NCBI GenBank assembly: GCA_009773555.1
Contig: WSXZ01000018.1
Span: 1-64,000 of the forward strand
DNA: 64,000 bases
Reading direction: 5' to 3'
Origin: Methylocystaceae bacterium
GTDB lineage: Bacteria > Pseudomonadota > Alphaproteobacteria > Rhizobiales > Beijerinckiaceae
This document shows, one piece after another, positions 60,502 through 64,000 of this stretch. How positions within the stretch are numbered: the stretch's first letter is position 1; each line of letters begins with the position of its first letter. The notes under the pieces were generated by a model that saw nothing but the letters and a program-made list of their open reading frames with translations, was not told the DNA's origin and ran no database searches. The position numbers and the translations under genes were made by a program.

Positions 60502-61131
60502 TTGGCAAGCGTTCGGGAACAGCCGGCAAGTTGGCGCGAACTCGCGGTCGTGTCCCATCTCGACGGGCTGAAACGCTGTCCGTGGCCCGGCGTCGATCCG
60601 CTTTACCTCGACTATCACGACAACGAGTGGGGGAGGCCCGAGCGGGACGGCCGGGCGCTCTTTGAAAAGCTGACGCTCGACGGCTTTCAGGCTGGCCTCT
60701 CGTGGATCACCATTCTGCGCAAGCGTGAGGCGTTTCGCGCCGCCTTCGACGGATTCGATCCGGCAAAGATCGCGAGATTTGATCAGAAGCGCGTCGCGGC
60801 GCTGATGGGCAATGATGCAATCGTGCGCAACCGCGCAAAAATCGAAGGCGCCGTGCTCTCGGCGCAGGCGTGGCTGGAGATTGAGGCGACGACCGGCTTT
60901 TCGGCTTATCTGTGGGATTTCGTGGACGGGCGGCCGATCGTCAATCAGTGGACGCGCATGAGCGACGTGCCGACGCAAACCCCGCTTTCCGAACGCCTCT
61001 CTAAAGGTCTCAAGGCGCGCGGCTTCAAATTCTGCGGACCGACGATCGTCTACGCCTTCATGCAGGCGGTCGGCATGGTGGACGATCATCTGACGGGCTG
61101 CCATCGCCACGCAGGGGGCGAGGGCGGCTAA
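60502..61131 (+). CDS. tag: DNA-3-methyladenine glycosylase I (Tag)
   Basis: Base-excision enzyme removing 3-methyladenine from DNA. A 209-aa protein with the Tag core YHDNEWGRP, FEKLTLDGFQAGLSWITIL and KFCGPTIVYAFMQAVGMVDDH, and His/Cys zinc ligands (CPWPGVDP, GCHRH). The start is TTG 60502 with AGGTGAG upstream. The HD-domain gene follows 4 bp later. Confidence 0.95.
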   Translation: MASVREQPASWRELAVVSHLDGLKRCPWPGVDPLYLDYHDNEWGRPERDGRALFEKLTLDGFQAGLSWITILRKREAFRAAFDGFDPAKIARFDQKRVAALMGNDAIVRNRAKIEGAVLSAQAWLEIEATTGFSAYLWDFVDGRPIVNQWTRMSDVPTQTPLSERLSKGLKARGFKFCGPTIVYAFMQAVGMVDDHLTGCHRHAGGEGG

Positions 61132-61135
61132 CGCG

Positions 61136-61768
61136 ATGCGCTCCCCCCCAGCGAAAAATCGCGGGCGGCCGACGCCCGGCGAAGCGCCCCGCGCCTGGCA
61201 ACGTATGTTATCCGGACGCCGGCTCGATCTGCTCGACCCTTCGCCGCTCGACGTGGAGATCGAAGATATCGCGCATGGGCTCGCGCGCGTCGCGCGCTGG
61301 AACGGTCAGACAATCGGCGCGCATATTTTCTCGGTCGCGCAACACAGCATGCTTGTGGAAAAGATCGCGAGCGCGCTCGACCCCGCGATGGGCCGAACGG
61401 AGCGGCTTTACATGTTGCTGCATGACGCGCCGGAATATGTGATCGGCGATATGATCTCCCCGTTCAAGGCGGCGATCGGCGACGCATACAAAAGCGTCGA
61501 GGACCGCATATTGGGCGCAATTCTCCTGCGCTTCTCTTTGCCGCCGACGCCCACCTCCGCACTGCGGCGCCTGTGCAAAGAGGCCGATCGCGCCGCCGCT
61601 TTTTTTGAGGCCGTGCAGCTTGCGGGCTTTACACGGGGCGAAGCCGAGCGCATCTTCGGCCGCCCGGCGATCCCGCCGCAGCCCTTCATAGACGAACTCG
61701 CCCCGGCTCCCATTGAGGAGACGCAGGCGCGTTTTCTCGCTCGGTTTCGGGCGGTCGACGAAAGTTGA
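61136..61768 (+). CDS. HD-domain phosphohydrolase (YfbR-like)
   Basis: A 210-aa HD-domain protein: SVAQHSMLVEKIA (H), LHDAPEYVIGDM (HD) and KEADRAAAFFEAVQL (D) supply the metal ligands. Family members include nucleotidases acting on dNMPs. The substrate is not known here. It lies in a run of plus-strand genes from tag to the NUDIX gene. Confidence 0.9.
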   Translation: MRSPPAKNRGRPTPGEAPRAWQRMLSGRRLDLLDPSPLDVEIEDIAHGLARVARWNGQTIGAHIFSVAQHSMLVEKIASALDPAMGRTERLYMLLHDAPEYVIGDMISPFKAAIGDAYKSVEDRILGAILLRFSLPPTPTSALRRLCKEADRAAAFFEAVQLAGFTRGEAERIFGRPAIPPQPFIDELAPAPIEETQARFLARFRAVDES

Positions 61769-61789
61769 AGAAGAACGTCGGGGAGAGAA

Positions 61790-62314
61790 ATGCCGAATGG
61801 GCGCCTGTACGTCTGTTCCCTGACTAAGGTGGTCGACACGGTGCGCGAAAGCGGCGCACGCTCGCTTGTCACCATTCTTACCGCCGGGGCGTCGCTTGTT
61901 CGGCCTTGCGAAATCTCCCGCGAGCGCCATTTGCGCATCGCTGTCTCCGATATCGATGCGCCGCGGGGAGGGCACGTCCTCCCGGGCGAGGAACATATCA
62001 ATCGGCTGCTTGCTTTCCTTGAGGAATGGGACCGCTCCGCGCCGCTCGTCATACACTGCTACGCTGGGGTGAGCCGATCGCCCGCGGCGGCTTTTGTCGC
62101 GGCCTGTGCTTTAGCGCCGCATCGCAGCGAAATGGAGATCGCGCGCGAACTGCGCCGCGTCTCGCCGACCGCGACCCCGAACAGACGGATGGTCGCGCTC
62201 GCCGACGAAAGGCTCGAGCGGAACGGGCGAATGTCCGCCGCGATCGCCGCGATCGGACGCGGGACGGACTGCTATGAGGGAGCGCCCTTCGCCCTGGAAT
62301 TCGCCGACGCCTAG
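61790..62314 (+). CDS. Dual-specificity/tyrosine phosphatase family protein
   Basis: A 174-aa protein with the signature HCYAGVSRSPAAAF (HCX5R, catalytic Cys) and a general-acid region with Asp in SDIDAPRGGHVLPG. Small bacterial relatives dephosphorylate proteins or other phosphomonoesters. It overlaps the NUDIX gene by 41 bp in a different frame. Confidence 0.9.
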   Translation: MPNGRLYVCSLTKVVDTVRESGARSLVTILTAGASLVRPCEISRERHLRIAVSDIDAPRGGHVLPGEEHINRLLAFLEEWDRSAPLVIHCYAGVSRSPAAAFVAACALAPHRSEMEIARELRRVSPTATPNRRMVALADERLERNGRMSAAIAAIGRGTDCYEGAPFALEFADA

Positions 62315-63302
62315 CCGAGCCGCGGAAGAGCTCGCGCCGCTTTCCCCGCCCGTCGAAATCGGCCTGACCGCCGCAATCGTCGCCGTTCGAGACGACGAGC
62401 CCTTGATCCTGACGACGCGCGCGGACGGGCCGGCCAGCATCGCCGCCCTTCCCTCCGGACCTTTCGACCCGATCCGCCATCGCACCTTTGAGATCGGCCT
62501 GCGTGAATGGGTCGCCGAGCAGACCGGCGCGCCGCTGGGCTATGTCGAGCAACTCTATACCTTCGGCGATCGCGGACGCCACGCCCGCGCCGGCGACCGC
62601 GATCCGCACGTCGTCTCGGTCGGCTATTTGGCGTTGACGCGCATCCGCGACGACGCCGATCGGCGCGCAAGCGCCTGGCGGAGCTGGCATGATTTCTTTC
62701 CCTGGGAGGATTGGCGCAAAGGTCCGCCGGTGGTGCTCGAGGAAACGATCGCGCCGGGATTGACGGACTGGGTGGCCGAGGCGCCGGACGCGGTCTCCTC
62801 CTCGGGCGTCTCGCGCCGGGTGCGGGTCAATCTTCTCTTCGGCGGCAAGGGACGCGCGTTTAATGAGGAGAACGTCCTTGAGCGCTACGAGCTTCTGTAC
62901 GAGGCCGGGCTTCTCGAGGAGGCGCTCCGCGATGGCCGCGAATCGGCGGAGAAACGGGCGCCGCTGACGCCGCTCGGGACCCCGATGCGCCATGACCATC
63001 GCCGCATTCTCGCCACAGCCATGGGCAGGCTGCGCGCCAAGATGAAATATCGGCCGGTGATCTTCGAGTTGATGGCGTCCGAGTTCACGCTGACTGAGCT
63101 GCAGCGGACAGTAGAAGCCATCGCTGGCCGACATCTGCACAAGCAGAACTTCCGCCGTCTTGTGGAATCAACGGCCATTGTCGAGCCGACGGGGGAAATG
63201 TCCTTAAAGACAGGCGGACGCCCGGCGGCTCTATTCCATTTTCGCCGCAATGTTCTGCAAGAAAGGCCCGCGCCAGGGCTTCGCGTCGGCATCCGAGGCT
63301 GA
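62274..63302 (+). CDS. NUDIX/NrtR-like NAD-metabolism regulator family protein
   Basis: A 342-aa protein: an N-terminal NUDIX-like domain (LTAAIVAVRDDEPLILTTRA) without a clear catalytic Nudix box, and a C-terminal winged-helix-like region (FEIGLREWVAEQTGAPLGYV, FELMASEFTLTELQRTVEAI, KQNFRRLVESTAIVEPTG). This is the architecture of the alphaproteobacterial NAD regulator group of COG4111, related to NrtR. The exact start is uncertain, as it lies inside the phosphatase gene. Confidence 0.8.
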   Translation: MRERPSPWNSPTPSRAAEELAPLSPPVEIGLTAAIVAVRDDEPLILTTRADGPASIAALPSGPFDPIRHRTFEIGLREWVAEQTGAPLGYVEQLYTFGDRGRHARAGDRDPHVVSVGYLALTRIRDDADRRASAWRSWHDFFPWEDWRKGPPVVLEETIAPGLTDWVAEAPDAVSSSGVSRRVRVNLLFGGKGRAFNEENVLERYELLYEAGLLEEALRDGRESAEKRAPLTPLGTPMRHDHRRILATAMGRLRAKMKYRPVIFELMASEFTLTELQRTVEAIAGRHLHKQNFRRLVESTAIVEPTGEMSLKTGGRPAALFHFRRNVLQERPAPGLRVGIRG

Positions 63303-63324
63303 TGTCCCGCCTTTAAGGCGATGT

Positions 63325-63343
63325 TCACCGCGACATGGTGAAT
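63325..63343. promoter_or_regulatory. Inverted repeat upstream of the last gene
   Basis: TTCACC-N7-GGTGAA lies between the NUDIX gene and the partial gene at the right edge. It could be an operator; no regulator is assigned. Confidence 0.3.
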
Positions 63344-63386
63344 GTTCGCTGAAGCGAAGCCGCAATGCGTAGAGTAGAGGTGCGTC

Positions 63387-64000
63387 TTGGGCTATTTGTC
63401 GCCGCCCCCCATGCCGGCGCCGGTTGTCGTCTACAAGGACGTCGGCGGTCTGGTCAGCGATTATGAAGCGCTCACCGAGCGATATCGCCGCGAGAATCGC
63501 GAGGTCAGGCTGCATGAATGCCGCTCGGCGTGCACGCTGGCGCTGAGCCTGCCCAACGTCTGCGTCTATCCGGACGCAAAGGTCAAATTTCATCAAGCCT
63601 ATAACGCCATCAACCGGGAGGTCGACGTCGGCGTCTCATCCCGACTGTTCGCCTCCTACCCGGCCACCGTGCAGGCGCGGCTTGGCTATCTGACCCGAGA
63701 ATATCGCGTGTTGTCCGGGACGGAGCTGATCGCCCTTGGCATGCGCAATTGCGAGGGCGGCCCGACCATGATCGCCAGCCGCAAGCAGCGCGCGCCTTCG
63801 ACCAGCGTCGCCAGCGCACGGCCCGATGGGCAGTCCGGCGCGAGCCTCGCCGCCTTCGGCGACATCGCGCAGAAAGTGCAGTCCGCGGTCGCCACCGCCC
63901 TTGCGAGCACAGGCGGCCGGACCGATCCGATCCATGTCGCCGTCGCCGACCGGCAACAGCTGACGGGGTTGGCGCGCGGCGGCGAAGAGGCGAATGCGCT
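63387..64000 (+). CDS. Hypothetical protein, 3' truncated by window edge
   Basis: Not in the ORF track because it has no stop before the window end. The frame opens at TTG 63387 (AGAGG 7 nt upstream) or ATG 63411 (MPAPVVVYKDVGGLVSDYEA) and stays open to 64000. Conserved-looking Cys residues occur in LHECRSACTLAL and NVCVYPD. The block LHECRSACTLALSLPNVCVY reads like a ClpP/crotonase-like periplasmic protein of rhizobia relatives, but I cannot name a family. Confidence 0.65.
   Translation, partial: MGYLSPPPMPAPVVVYKDVGGLVSDYEALTERYRRENREVRLHECRSACTLALSLPNVCVYPDAKVKFHQAYNAINREVDVGVSSRLFASYPATVQARLGYLTREYRVLSGTELIALGMRNCEGGPTMIASRKQRAPSTSVASARPDGQSGASLAAFGDIAQKVQSAVATALASTGGRTDPIHVAVADRQQLTGLARGGEEANA

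Overview
The window looks like the chromosome of a GC-rich alphaproteobacterium, most likely a Methylocystis/Methylosinus-type methanotroph. The evidence is an NAD-linked fds formate dehydrogenase operon, a MoxY/MoxX-like two-component pair followed by a DUF3280/DUF2380-type secreted protein, EcfG-type (general stress response) promoters, and a complete alphaproteobacterial gene-transfer-agent (GTA) structural cluster. This is inference from gene content; no rRNA, tRNA or CRISPR array was seen.

Layout. 0-6.2 kb: stress and DNA-repair block, with two small membrane proteins, ku-ligD, a convergent second ku, a NepR-like anti-sigma factor, an unannotated 53-aa ORF and csbD. Four consecutive transcription units here carry GGAAC-N16-xGTT promoters. 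6.2-14 kb: a YchJ-like protein and fdsGBA-fdhD-fdsD preceded by a LysR regulator. 14.1-16.8 kb: MoxYX-like pair and DUF3280-type protein. 16.9-23.75 kb: housekeeping genes (D,D-carboxypeptidase, CobW GTPase, antiporter with a frameshifted tail, ComF, glutaredoxin, DUF1178, flavoprotein). 23.75-27.2 kb: a lower-GC accessory island of small membrane or immunity-like proteins ending in a frameshifted Imm11 gene. 27.4-32.6 kb: ArsR-SRPBCC pair, DUF1254/DUF1214 pair, PBP1A, YcgN. 32.6-32.8 kb: a candidate small RNA.

33-56.7 kb: a GTA-like cluster in canonical order: TerS-like, TerL (broken), portal, small proteins, prohead protease, capsid, connectors, tail proteins, gp11-gp15, and a DUF2793/polyglycine protein. 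It is followed by its own lysis cassette (amidase, holin-like, nested Rz/Rz1 pair). No integrase, repressor or replication gene is visible, so this is GTA-like rather than an ordinary prophage. Inside it (36.0-42.0 kb), directly after the portal gene, lies the main discovery. It is an array of polymorphic toxin-immunity cassettes, three with CdiA-CT RNase A-like domains and one with a different C-terminal domain. Each is preceded by a re-used piece of the portal gene and followed by an immunity-like gene. The layout resembles the orphan toxin reservoirs of CDI/Rhs loci, but the carrier is a virion portal protein.

56.7-64 kb: FeuN-FeuP-FeuQ-like regulatory system, a tandem DUF3126 protein, an exported Pro/Ala-rich protein, Tag glycosylase, an HD-domain protein, a dual-specificity phosphatase, a NUDIX/NrtR-like protein, and a hypothetical protein cut by the right edge.

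Several genes show indels. Two look like single-C losses in CCC runs (antiporter, Imm11) and could be sequencing errors. The terminase and portal changes are larger deletions and are more likely real or assembly-related.
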